Shown: positions 20,963 to 30,850 of the stretch, piece by piece | Layout of the letters: the number at the start of each line of letters is the position of its first letter | Position numbering within the stretch: the first letter of the stretch is position 1 | Assembly (NCBI GenBank): GCA_006503535.1 | Contig: QYRS01000003.1 | Coordinates: 4,216,001 to 4,280,000, forward strand | Reading direction: 5' to 3' | From: Arthrinium phaeospermum | Lineage: Eukaryota; Ascomycota; Sordariomycetes; Amphisphaeriales; Apiosporaceae | Length of the DNA: 64,000 nt | Program-made: the position numbers and the translations under genes | Notes under the pieces: model-generated | Told to the model about the DNA's origin: nothing | Databases searched by the model: none | What the model saw: only the letters and a program-made list of their open reading frames with translations

Positions 20963-21890
20963 AATTGTGAAAACCAAGTGATGAAAAAAGATTGGGAAAA
21001 AGAAAAAAAAAAAAACAGAAAAGGACTGATATTGAAAATCTCGAGGTGTATTTCGAGAATCAGGTCAACTTGGGATATATGTTTGTTCAAAGCACGCAAA
21101 TACTCTTCAACGTGGTGCCTGGGCCATCGTTTTCAGCTCTGGAGATCCGCATATGAATGGCGGCGCCACCTCGCAGTATCATCCAAGCGGGATTGGTGGG
21201 CAGGCGCAGTAACCGGGGATGGGTTAGTAGAAGCGGCTATGATTTCCCTATCCCGGTCCATGTTTTTCAACCAAATCTGGCTTCGGCCAATCGGGGAGTG
21301 AATTGGCGGGTTCCATCGATCTGTACTAACTCCTCGCCCTCTTATTGGTATATCTTGCTGATCTTATTGGACAAACTCTCCAACCCTGCTGAGGGAGGTG
21401 TCTTCGCACGTCCTACAGCCAATACCTCGCAAGAACAAAACAACCAGGTCTAACACTGGGGAACTTGCGTTACGGTGCAATGACCACCAACAGCAGGCTC
21501 TACAACAATATCCAAGTCCAAAAAGTGGTTATTCTATTTCTTGGATGAATAGGATTACTACCTGTCGTAACCCGGAATAACTGGAATAATCGTGCTATTA
21601 ATTGGTAATGGGCAATGTATAGTTTATTCCTGCAGCCGCTGGTCACCCCTACCCTTCTGTACTTTCTGAATGTCAATATGTACCTAAGGAGCGGATAGTA
21701 GAGCCTCGATGGCATTATCAACAGCCTAGAGTCACACGGCCCAGGATGTAGTTAACAAAAACATGATTGATATGGTATCTTAACTGTTTCTTAACAATAT
21801 CCCTGCAATTCTACCACGAGAGCACCCTATAGATGACCGTAGAAAACGAAACAAGAAACCTGGAATGAATCCAATGCAGATATGAGGTGC
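20963..21890. other. Intergenic
   Basis: Contains an A-rich stretch near 21000. No gene supported. Confidence 0.5.
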
Positions 21891-23645
21891 TCACGTTACA
21901 TATCTCCAGCTTCTTTCTGCGCCCCGATGCCCCAACTGCTCTTCAGCCTGATCCAGCTTCGCATTCAGCTTAGTCGCACGCCACTTGGCCAGCCCCGCGG
22001 ACAACACGACGAGCAGGCACCCAACCAGGACCAGCCCCCCGCCAAGACGGTAATACGGCTCGTGCGAGCGAGGCCAAAAGTACGGGCTAAACCAGTGGCT
22101 GACTTGGCTGACGCAATTGGCAATGGCGATCAGCGCAGCCTTCTTGCTGCGTGGCGCGGGCACCAGGGTCGTCTCCCACGACAGCTGCAAGTTCAGCCCG
22201 TTGTAGGTGCCTGATATCAGAAGGAAGAGCCCGAAGTAGCGCGCGCCTACGTTGGTGGTCGAGATGAGCACGGCGCAACCCACAGCACTTCCTAGAATGG
22301 GCAGCACGATGTGCCAGAATGACTCTTGGCGGCGGCCGGAAGACCAGGCCACGGCGCAGGCGAACGCGAAAGCGAAGGCGTAAGGCGGGGCTTGGATGAA
22401 GTAGGTGGTGAGCTCCCCCAGATCGAAAGTGTTGACGATCTGCACGACATGTCAGCATCTAGATTCGGGTGGTCTTGTCCGTCAGACTTACCGATGGGAA
22501 GAAGTCCTTGAAACTCTGGGCCGTGATGAGGGCGAAATGCATAAGACAGAAGAACCAAGTAAAGGGGTCCTTGACGGCCTCCTTGACGCCGTCCCACGTC
22601 CCGCCAATCCCCTCCTCCTTGCCGCCGTTGGAGCAGAGCACGCGGTACTGCGCCATCTCCCTCTCGGCGGGGGTCAGGAAGCGCGTGTTGTGCGGGTAGT
22701 CGGGGAGCAGCATGAGAGCCCCGAGGGCCACCACGATGGAGGCGATGCCCTCGATGAGGAAGAACCACTGCCATGAGTACAAACCCGCTACACCGCTCAT
22801 GGTGGTCAGGATGCCGGCGGCGAGGAAGCCAGAGATGATATTGGAGATGGTGTTGCCGGCGTGCCAGATGGCCATGCGCGTGGGGTTCTCTTGTTTGGTG
22901 TACCAGGAGGACGTCACTATCGAGAGTGTCAGAGCTGGTCATCCATGGTTCAGGCTCTGTTTGGGATCTGCTTACTCAAAGTGATACCAGGAAAGAAAGG
23001 GGCTTCTGCCAACCCAGTGAAGAAGCGACACGCAGCGAAACCGGCACCGCTGTGATTGATCGAGTCAGTAACGACTGTCTTTCATATTGTACCAAAGGGT
23101 TGCCCGGCTTACTCTTTCAAAGCGGGTGTGCAGATAGTACACGCGCTCCACCCCAGCATGGCGCATGGGAGAAACCACCTCGGGCTTGCCTTGGCCAACC
23201 AAAGGTTTCCCGGTAACTGACCAACAAGATATCCGATGTAGAACGCGGAGATGCCAAGGTTCCAAATGGTATCCGACATGTGGAGATCCTCCTGCATGCC
23301 GGCAAGTCTCGCGTTGGACACGTTGATCCGATCGAGGTAGCTGTCGCGCGTGTCAGGGGGGCTCGTCCAAGCTAGTAATTAATTGACCGGGAGTCCGACT
23401 TACCACATGAGGAACATCAGGGTGATTGCCGGCATCATCCGCATGTCTATCTTCTTGAGAACCCGCTTGCCCAGTGCTTCCATCTCCGCGTCGCCAAGGC
23501 TACGTAGGAGAACAAAGCGCCCTTGGATCTCGCGCGGAGAGAACTGGGGCTCGCTCTCGGGCTTCTTTTCGACCTGGGACACATCCACGTGGCCAACGTC
23601 CTTTCCGATGCCATCATGGCTAGTGCGAATCGATGAATTACTCAT
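21891..23645 (-). CDS. MFS permease, anion:cation symporter (Dal5/TNA1-like)
   Basis: Five exons (23645-23404, 23340-23113, 23049-22976, 22916-22492, 22439-21891) give 505 aa, all junctions in phase. The family signature CYLDRINVSNARL spans the first splice. GLAEAPFFPGITL and SSWYTKQE mark helices 4-5, WQWFFLIEGIASIVVAL helix 6, and the C-terminal half has the remaining helices. It should be a plasma-membrane H+ symporter of an organic anion. It is transcribed divergently from a Zn2Cys6 regulator (811-base shared upstream region), which is followed by a PrpF-type isomerase. Import of a carboxylate that the isomerase helps to degrade is the natural inference. Confidence 0.9.
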
Positions 23646-24456
23646 GGCTCAGGCAGTGCTCGAAGGGAAACAGTCAGGGTGGATCAGCGCTTCGTGGGCC
23701 CTGCACCCCCCTTTACTCCAGGAATCCTCGACAGCTATATATCCGTTTCGATTTTCTTTTTCTTGGGGGGATACGACATCGCTGCGGGGTCCTTATCTGC
23801 CTTTGTCTTATGCCCGAATACAACTTCAGCGGACATGAATCCATATCACCAACTGAAGGGATCGGTCGCAAACATTTCCTCTTGGGATTCAATAATGCAA
23901 CAGCAGTCGCGGGGTCCTGTGAATTTCTCGAGCGTGGCATGCGGGGTGACGAGATAAGGGACAGGACAGGACAGGACAGTTAGTTTCCAAGAACCAACTG
24001 ACGCTCCCACGGGCAGGGTTTGACCCAAGTAGGCGGTGTCCCCGAATGGCGGCAACCCTGCTCTTGGAATGACACTGATCCATGATTGATCGACTGGCCA
24101 AGTATCCAATCAGGCATCCTCGTATCTAGTGGAATAAACATTATGCCAATGGCACCGAATGGTTCTTGTTCCGTATGACTACTTAATCAATAACATGATG
24201 GACGCAACAGCAACGCCTTCTTCATTAAGGAGATATGTATGGCTTGTCGTAGTATCGCTCCCTGTCGTGTCGCACGCGCCAAGTTATACAAGGTTGCATT
24301 ACGCAAGGGAGGCATCTTTCCCGCGGGAGCTAGATCAAGCCAATCAGGGTTCCTCCCGTGTCTACCCCTGAACCCCAGATCCACATGGTTGGCTTCCCGC
24401 GGGGTCAAGCATGTGCCGCCAAATACCCACTCCTCTCCCGTTCGAAATTCCTCCGA
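23646..24456. promoter_or_regulatory. Divergent promoter region between MFS permease and Zn2Cys6 regulator
   Basis: 811 bases between two outward-facing start codons, with no reading frame of its own. It contains one copy of a dispersed short repeat (24131-24165). Co-regulation of the two genes is inferred from orientation only. Confidence 0.5.
24131..24165 (-). repeat. Dispersed short repeat, copy in divergent promoter
   Basis: The reverse complement reads CGGTGCCATTGGCATAATG followed by TTTATTCC, matching the cores at 41355, 54574 and 54710. Confidence 0.6.
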
Positions 24457-27149
24457 ATGCTGACAGACAAAACATCCAATGCGATGCATTCAAGACCAGC
24501 GGGATCCGTGACTGCATCCGGCCGCCCTCGGCGGCGGGCTGCCGAGGCGTGCACATTCTGCCGAAAGCGCAAGGTGGGTCGGCTCGCCTTCTCTGTAGAA
24601 TCTGTTCCCGGGCGGAAGAGGGCATCATGTCCTCCACAAGAGGCTGACCCATGCTCTCCAGATGAAATGCAATAACGAGCAGCCGACATGTGCCAATTGC
24701 AAGACCTATGACAAAGATTGCACCTACGTGCCTCTGACGGCTTCTCTTCTGACTCAGCAAGCTGCTTCTTCCGAGCCAAGACGGGTCTCGCAGCAGGTCC
24801 GGCAGGGAAAGGTCAGGGTCGCCGCCATATCTGATGAACGAACTCAGATTGAGTTAGCTCCACCCCAAGTGGAAGTTCGCAATGGAGATAAGGATGCCGT
24901 GCCTTCGCCGACCCATCCGAAGGAGACCAATCCTTCAGGCTGCCAACCCCCTGACAATGAACGCGACCCCCCCACAATCCAAGACGTCAGCGTCCTCCGG
25001 ACCTCACCGCCCTGGCGTGTCGCGCATGGTGGTCTCGGCGAATGGCATCTCGAGCTACCATGGCCGGACCAGTACACTGTTTGAGGAGACTATCCATGAG
25101 CGCACGTCGGCCGCCGAGTCGAGACCCAGTATGCCGGACGAGTGGACGGAAAAGGGGCTTGTTGCCGAAGCCGCGAAACAAGGTATGCACCCACCTGAGC
25201 GCGGAGCTGATAGGCTTTGCTCTGGTATTTGACAATGAACAGGTCAGCTAGAGGAGTTCCACTATCGCGCCGGGACGCTGGACTTTGACGGAGTCGACCC
25301 GGAGTTGGGCATGCACCTCCTGTTCCTGCACTGGAACCGGCAGCACCACTCCTTTCTCATCACCTATCGGCCGGCGTTTATGCGCGACATGGCGTGTGGA
25401 GGTCCATACTTCTCCAAGATCTTACTGAACGCCATTTACTTCGGTGCCTCCAAGTTCAGCCCTCGGCGCGAGGTCAGACGCGACCCGGATGACGTTCGCA
25501 CCGCCGGCTGGCAATTCCGGGAGCGCGTGCGCACCTTACTGGGCAGCGCCCTCGACCGCAGCGAGATCACCACAATTCAGGCTCTCTTGGTGATGACGAA
25601 CTCACTTTTCGCCCTTGGCGATGAGCGCAGTGCCGCTTGGCTCTACGCAGGGTTGGCGTTCCGGATGATCATTGATCTCGGCATGCATGTGGACGCGCCG
25701 GATCTATCCGGGAGCCCTCGGAAGTTTTCCGACGAGGATGTGGAAATCAGGAGAAGGGTGTTCTGGGGTGCATTCGGTCAGTATAGCTTCCAACTCATGT
25801 ACATTGATCCTGTTTGAAACCAATGGAAGCTGAATACCTTGTTAATGATTTCATAGTGGTGGACAAGATTCAAAGTCTATACCAAGGCCGTCCGGCAACC
25901 CTCCGAGAGTCAGACACCGCTGTACCGATCAAGTTTCTAGACACGTACGAGGAGTTCCAGAACTGGCAGCCATTTGCCTACTCTGTCAAGTCCACACAAT
26001 ACCCCGGAAGTCCTGCCTACAGCGTTTCGACCTTCACGTCTTTATGTCGCCTGTCGGTCGTTATGAGCGACATCTTGAGCTGCATCTACACCGAACGAAC
26101 GTTTGACCGGAATGCTTCCGATCTATGTGTAGTACTCGAGAGCCTCAACGCCAAATTGGCGGCGTGGAAGGATGCTTTGCCGGCGCATCTCACCTTTGAC
26201 CCTGCCAAGTCCAGCCCGGGTCCTCCGCCGCATGTACTCAGTTTGCAGTAAGTCGTTGCCGTTGTCCGGGGCCGCTATTGAAATTTGCTGACCGAAATTC
26301 GTCAGCGCTATGTACCATGTCCTAACTATTCTTCTCCACCGGCCCTTCGTTGCCGACGGGCACCTATACAATACTTCACGCTCCATACCCGTCAACTCCT
26401 TCCTGATCTGCGCTTCGGCAGCTGATAGCATATCAGCTCTCCTCCGAGTCTACGACGACACGTTCTCCGTGCGCCATGCGCCATATCTCATTTCGTACGC
26501 CACCTATGTTGCCGCTACCATCCATGTGCGCATCGCGGCTAGACGCAGTACAGCCTCGGAAGCACGCGAGAACCTCCAGACCTGCCTCGGTGTGTTCCGG
26601 GATAACGAGAAGACTAATTGGGCGGTGAGACGGGCCAAGTCGATCGTGGAAGGGCTTATTCAGAGACTTGGCGTAAAGCTATCTGAGTCCGGGGACGATC
26701 CGGGTGGTAACGCGCAGACCCAGGTTCGACCGGGATCTCCGAGCCATGATGGCCAGGCATCACAGATGAATAACCGATCATCCAATGGATTAAGCACGTT
26801 GACTACAGCAAATAATCGTCCGGCAGTATCTGAGCATACAACTTCCCCATCCGCGGGCTGGTACGACATCGATGGCATCATCCAAAGTTTCGTGCGTGGG
26901 CAGAACGGCAACGACGCGGACGATGCCGGCGCATCGGGCCAGGTGGAGAATTACCAAATGCCAAACGAGGCAACCAGTGGTATAGCACCCGTAGTGCGCG
27001 ATTTCAACGGCAGCATTGGGGTCGATGGAAACCCGGCACCCTGGGTCGGCTTTCTCCCCGGAGGGGGAGCCTCGGGAACAGCAACCGCCTCATTCGATGA
27101 CCTGCTTTTCGGATTCAATGGATCGGCGCTGGACAGCTCCTTCTACTAG
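24457..27149 (+). CDS. Zn2Cys6 transcription factor with fungal_trans domain
   Basis: Exons 24457-24573, 24662 to about 24868, about 24939-25182, 25243-25776, 25857-26247 and 26306-27149 give roughly 778 aa. The binuclear cluster is split by intron 1: ACTFCRKRK joins MKCNNEQPTCANCKTYDKDC, giving the C-x2-C-x6-C-x6-C-x2-C-x6-C pattern. Exons 3-6 form the fungal-specific regulatory domain (VSANGISSYHGRTS, FWGAFVVDKIQSLYQGRP restored across a splice, HAMYHVLTILLHRPF). The linker between exon 2 and exon 3 changes frame by +1. A 64- or 70-base weak intron (GTTCGC or GTGGAA to CAG at 24938) restores it; an indel in the C7 run near 24967 is the alternative. Start ATG 24457 is a choice; 24484 is possible. 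Probable local regulator of the flanking permease and isomerase. Confidence 0.85.
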
Positions 27150-27480
27150 TTTGGAAACAGCCAAAGAACTACTTTTTACCAGGAAGATCTCATCCTTCAG
27201 TGGCTCATGGGTCCACATGCGGAGCTAGGATGGGGAAGCCCCTTCCCGCGGGAGGACGATCCCGCGGGTTTGCTGTCTTCCCGCCGATACTGCCCTGCTC
27301 ACCCATCGACATATCATCTGGACATAGCACTACTCAAGGTTATGCTGGCGAGACGGTACTGTGACCGGAGAGTCGTATATAGGGTAGGGGCAACGTGGTC
27401 GTCACTTACATCGTCAGCCAGATGTCTCTACCAGGTGACTAAGCTGCTTTCCCTGCCGAGTTGCCCTTTCGGTTCATCGC
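27150..27480. other. Intergenic
   Basis: Promoter-sized gap before the PrpF-like gene; nothing specific seen. Confidence 0.4.
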
Positions 27481-28992
27481 ATGCTGCTCCTGTCAAGTGC
27501 TACGCTGCGAGCACCCTGTCGACGTATCCTAGCAAGGAGACAGCTCCGTCAATTTGCGCATACCACTACCGTCATTGATACCTTGCCTACACCACCACCG
27601 CCGCCCTTCCTCCTGACCATGGCGGTAATCCCGAAGCGCAGAACCCGACGCTCCATCCCAGCCGTGCTCATGCGCGCCGGCACCTCCAAGGGCCTCTTCC
27701 TGCACCGCGCCCACCTCCCGCCCTCGGAGGCGGACTGGGCCGCCCCCCTCCTGGCCGCCATGGGCTCGCGGTACCACGACGCCCGCCAGATCGACGGCGT
27801 CGGGGGCGCCAGCAGCGTCACTTCGAAAGTGGCCGTCGTCAGCCCCTCGCGGCGGCCCGGCGTCGACGTGGACTACACCTTTGTCCAGGTCGCGGTCGGG
27901 GCCGAGACGATTGATTTGACGGGCAACTGCGGCAATATGTGCGCCGGGGTGGGCCCTTTCGCGATTCAGGAGGGGCTGGTGCCGGTGCCACCGTCGCCTG
28001 TACCCGTCGTCGGGTGCCGGTCGGTGGATGTGCGCATCTTCAACACGAACACGGAGCGGCTCGTCGTCGAGACCGTAGAGGTCGACGGGGACGGCTACGT
28101 CGTCGAAGACGGGCACTACCGGATCCCGGGCGTCAAGGGCCCGGGTAGCGAGATCAAGGTCGCGTTCCTGGACCCCGCGGGCAGCATGACGGGTAGCTTG
28201 TTCCCGACCGGGAAGCGGTCCGAATGGATCCACGTCGAGCATGATGATGTTGATGCTGCTAGCATACTACTACCGCCCTTCAGCGTGGAAGTGACCCTCA
28301 TCGACGCCGCCAACCCGTTCGTCGTCGTGAACGCCGAGACGCTTCCGGCGCTGGTCCGGTGCCAGCCGCAAGATTCGCCCCTCTCCCTCGGGGTGGCTGA
28401 GTCTATTCGGCGGCTCGGGGCGGTCCGCATGGGGCTGGCTGCTACGGTAGAGGCCGCGGCGAATGTGTGCGGCACGCCGAAGCTAGTATACGTGTCGCGA
28501 CCACCGCTAGTATCGCCGACGGACATCCTGGCCGGAGTCGGGGGTGAGGTTTCGGCTCCGGCCGATGTCCAAGTTCTGGCGTACAGCATGGGCCGACCGC
28601 ATCCCAGCCTGCAGCTCACGGGCGGCGTGGGTCTGGCCAGCGCCGTGGCCATGGAAGGGACGGTGGCCAGTAAGCTCGCGAAGAGAGGCAAGAGGATGGA
28701 GCCACCATCAGCAACGGACGGCTTCCCGCCGACGCCGAGGAGGACGCCCAGCCCTGTAACAGTATTGGCAAGCCACGACGGTAGCCCATTTTCGGCGTCG
28801 GAAGCGTCGGAGCTCCTGGCAGACGTGCATGACATCACCAGGAGGAACATCAGGCTTGCGCATAGCAGTGGGATTATGGAGGTAAAGACTTGGACGCGGC
28901 TGGTATCCGAGGATGGGCCGGCAATTGACAGGTGTGTTGTCTCTCGGACTGCCCGGAGGCTGTTTGAGGGAAATGTGTTCTACTACACGTAA
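27481..28992 (+). CDS. PrpF/4-oxalomesaconate tautomerase-type isomerase, mitochondrial presequence
   Basis: A single-exon 503-aa protein. The first ~30 residues (MLLLSSATLRAPCRRILARR) are Arg-rich, lack acidic residues and resemble a mitochondrial targeting peptide. A second in-frame ATG at 27619 (Met47, in a strong ACCATGG context) would give a cytosolic form. PrpF-family hallmarks follow: VLMRAGTSKGLF, GGASSVTSKVAVV and DLTGNCGNMCAGVGPFAI, with the catalytic Cys/Lys region of the diaminopimelate-epimerase fold. Family members isomerise double bonds of tricarboxylate-like acids (aconitate, methylaconitate, 4-oxalomesaconate). With the adjacent permease and regulator it probably serves uptake and breakdown of such an acid. 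Confidence 0.88.
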   Translation: MLLLSSATLRAPCRRILARRQLRQFAHTTTVIDTLPTPPPPPFLLTMAVIPKRRTRRSIPAVLMRAGTSKGLFLHRAHLPPSEADWAAPLLAAMGSRYHDARQIDGVGGASSVTSKVAVVSPSRRPGVDVDYTFVQVAVGAETIDLTGNCGNMCAGVGPFAIQEGLVPVPPSPVPVVGCRSVDVRIFNTNTERLVVETVEVDGDGYVVEDGHYRIPGVKGPGSEIKVAFLDPAGSMTGSLFPTGKRSEWIHVEHDDVDAASILLPPFSVEVTLIDAANPFVVVNAETLPALVRCQPQDSPLSLGVAESIRRLGAVRMGLAATVEAAANVCGTPKLVYVSRPPLVSPTDILAGVGGEVSAPADVQVLAYSMGRPHPSLQLTGGVGLASAVAMEGTVASKLAKRGKRMEPPSATDGFPPTPRRTPSPVTVLASHDGSPFSASEASELLADVHDITRRNIRLAHSSGIMEVKTWTRLVSEDGPAIDRCVVSRTARRLFEGNVFYYT

Positions 28993-29321
28993 CATATGAA
29001 CTTTACATCAATGATGAAACTGGGTGGTTTTGAAGTATTCTATTAGTCCCGCGTGGCGTGCTGGTGGATCGGAACGTCATCCGAGTCGAAAAGCTTCCAA
29101 GACGCCATGAAGGAACCTTTCCGATTGGTTGATATCGTCTGTCCTTGAACTTTAATATAGCTGCATACTGCATGTGCGGCTACCTGCGCTGTGGAAGCTC
29201 AACCGCAGTCCACAATGGCGGCAAAGACGACCATTCGTCATGGGCATCCGAAATGTCCGACACCCAAACGAGCCGGAAAGCTCCTACCCAAAACTCCCCC
29301 GATGCCTTCCACCCCCCCAAC
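28993..29321. other. Intergenic, convergent gene ends
   Basis: Lies between the stop of the PrpF-like gene and the stop of the next minus-strand gene. No gene seen. Confidence 0.4.
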
Positions 29322-29780
29322 TCAAACCGTCGAATTCGACGCCGTCGCCCCCTGCGTCCCCGGCCCCCCGCCGATGCCCGCCTGGAACCCCGGCGCACCC
29401 GACGGCATATTGTTCGACGCCCCGCTCTTCATGCTCTGCGTCGCCTCGCGCGCCGCGTCCAGCGTGCTGCTCCCGCCGCTCCCGCCCTCCATGTTGTCGG
29501 CGCCCGGCTTGAGCGCGTTGAGCACGCCGCCGCCGCCGCGGTCCTGGCTCTCGTGCGCGGCGCCGCCGGGCAGCTGCGTGCTGTCCGTCTTGGCGCTGCT
29601 GCTGCCGGGTTTGATGGTGTCTTTGAGCTTGTCGAGGAGGCCGCGGTCGTCTTTCTGCGGGAAGGTAAGGAAAGGACTAGGTTAGCTACGGGGTGTGCGG
29701 ATGGGGTTGGCGAGGGGTAAAGATGGGGAACGTACGTTGCCGCTTGTGGGAATACCCGCGGGTGGTCCACCGGTCGACAT
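29322..29780 (-). CDS. Small hydrophilic Gly/Ser-rich protein
   Basis: Two exons (29780-29736 and 29654-29322) with an 81-base GTACGT...CAG intron, phase 0, encode 125 aa. The N-terminus is MSTGGPPAGIPTSGN. The rest (LLDKLKDTIKPGSSSAKTDS, then Gly/Ser/Ala-rich) has no hydrophobic core, signal peptide or cysteine. Composition is reminiscent of LEA-like or stress/conidiation-associated disordered proteins, but no diagnostic motif is present. Function unknown. Confidence 0.6.
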
Positions 29781-30330
29781 ATTGCTGATTCTGGTGATAT
29801 TATTCTGAGTAATTTGGGACTTGTGTTTCGAGAAGGAGAGATAGATGAGTTGATTGGAGCTACATACAGTGCGTTGAGCGCGGTACCCCACGGAACCTCG
29901 ACTCTTATATCATAGCCTCGATCCCAACAAACATGTGTGTGTCGACTTGACGTAGTGCCACGCGCTTCACACGCCATGCGAACCTTCTCTCAGTGGTCCT
30001 GTCACCATGATGTGATGGGGCGGGGGCGACTCCTGCCGTGACTACCCAATCACTCCCTTTCGTAGAACGCGATTCCCGTACTAACTTGGTAATTATCCAA
30101 ACTTCGCTGAGATAAGGCATTCGAATTGCACAGCTGCTCGTGATGTATGTAGTGGTAAAGGGATCTTGCTGTGGTAGGTCCCGAGTACTACGTCGTAAGC
30201 CTGAGTTCTTGGATGGTCGTCAACCACCATTTGACTGTAGGCTGGGAGCTTGCTTACTTGGCCAAGAAGCGGATATAAAGCACCGTAAGAGCAAATTCGT
30301 TACCACCCTGACACTTACTTACATGGGAAG
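29781..30330. other. Intergenic, upstream of tRNA-Tyr
   Basis: No coding frame supported. Confidence 0.4.
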
Positions 30331-30423
30331 CCCTTGATAGCTCAGTTGGCAGAGCGATGGACTGTAATTGTTACAATACGCTTGTATATCCACAGGTCGC
30401 CGGTTCAAATCCGGCTCGAGGGA
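30331..30423 (+). tRNA. tRNA-Tyr (GUA) with intron
   Basis: The acceptor stem CCCTTGA pairs with TCGAGGG, followed by discriminator A. The D arm is TAGCTCAGTTGGCAGAGCG and the T arm GGTCGCCGGTTCAAATCCGG shows the GTTCAAAT loop. The anticodon arm TGGA...TCCA contains CTGTA and an inserted ~20 bases after position 37, the canonical intron position of nuclear tRNA-Tyr. A T-rich terminator-like stretch (CTTATCTTTTGC) follows. Confidence 0.9.
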
Positions 30424-30850
30424 CTTATCTTTTGCATTTTTGCCACATTCAATTCTCCGCACATTGTTGTTCGCAATCGCTCTCTACTAATGCATTTTTG
30501 CGTGTTTGTTGCGACGAATGTCGCAATCAGAATCCTGGACGAACATGTTTTTGTAACGCAATTCGGGAAAGGAGTTGACGGATTCGCACTGGAGGTGCGG
30601 GGAATAGCGCATGCACGGCGACCAGCCATGTGTAGAAGCGAAACCACACATCTCCATGCATGGCCTCTTGAGGCTCTCTGGTCCAAATGATATGTCTCAA
30701 AACGCCCTCAATCTTTGGATATCCCATGTTACCAAGTAACAAGCGCATCTCTACCTTAAATCGTCTACCCAGGTACGATTTTTCCAAACCATAAATACAG
30801 GGTAGTTCCAGGGCAGCCACCGGGTAACTTACAGGGTAGCCTGGACACAC
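30424..30850. other. Intergenic
   Basis: Between tRNA-Tyr and the stop of the amidohydrolase gene. No further feature. Confidence 0.4.

Noticed and set aside
24846..24860. 46-base intron (GTCAGG...TTAG) in the regulator linker
   Set aside because: Phase works but it replaces a natural Pro/Glu/Ser linker by an improbable Arg/Trp-rich one; the 64-70-base alternative or an indel is better.
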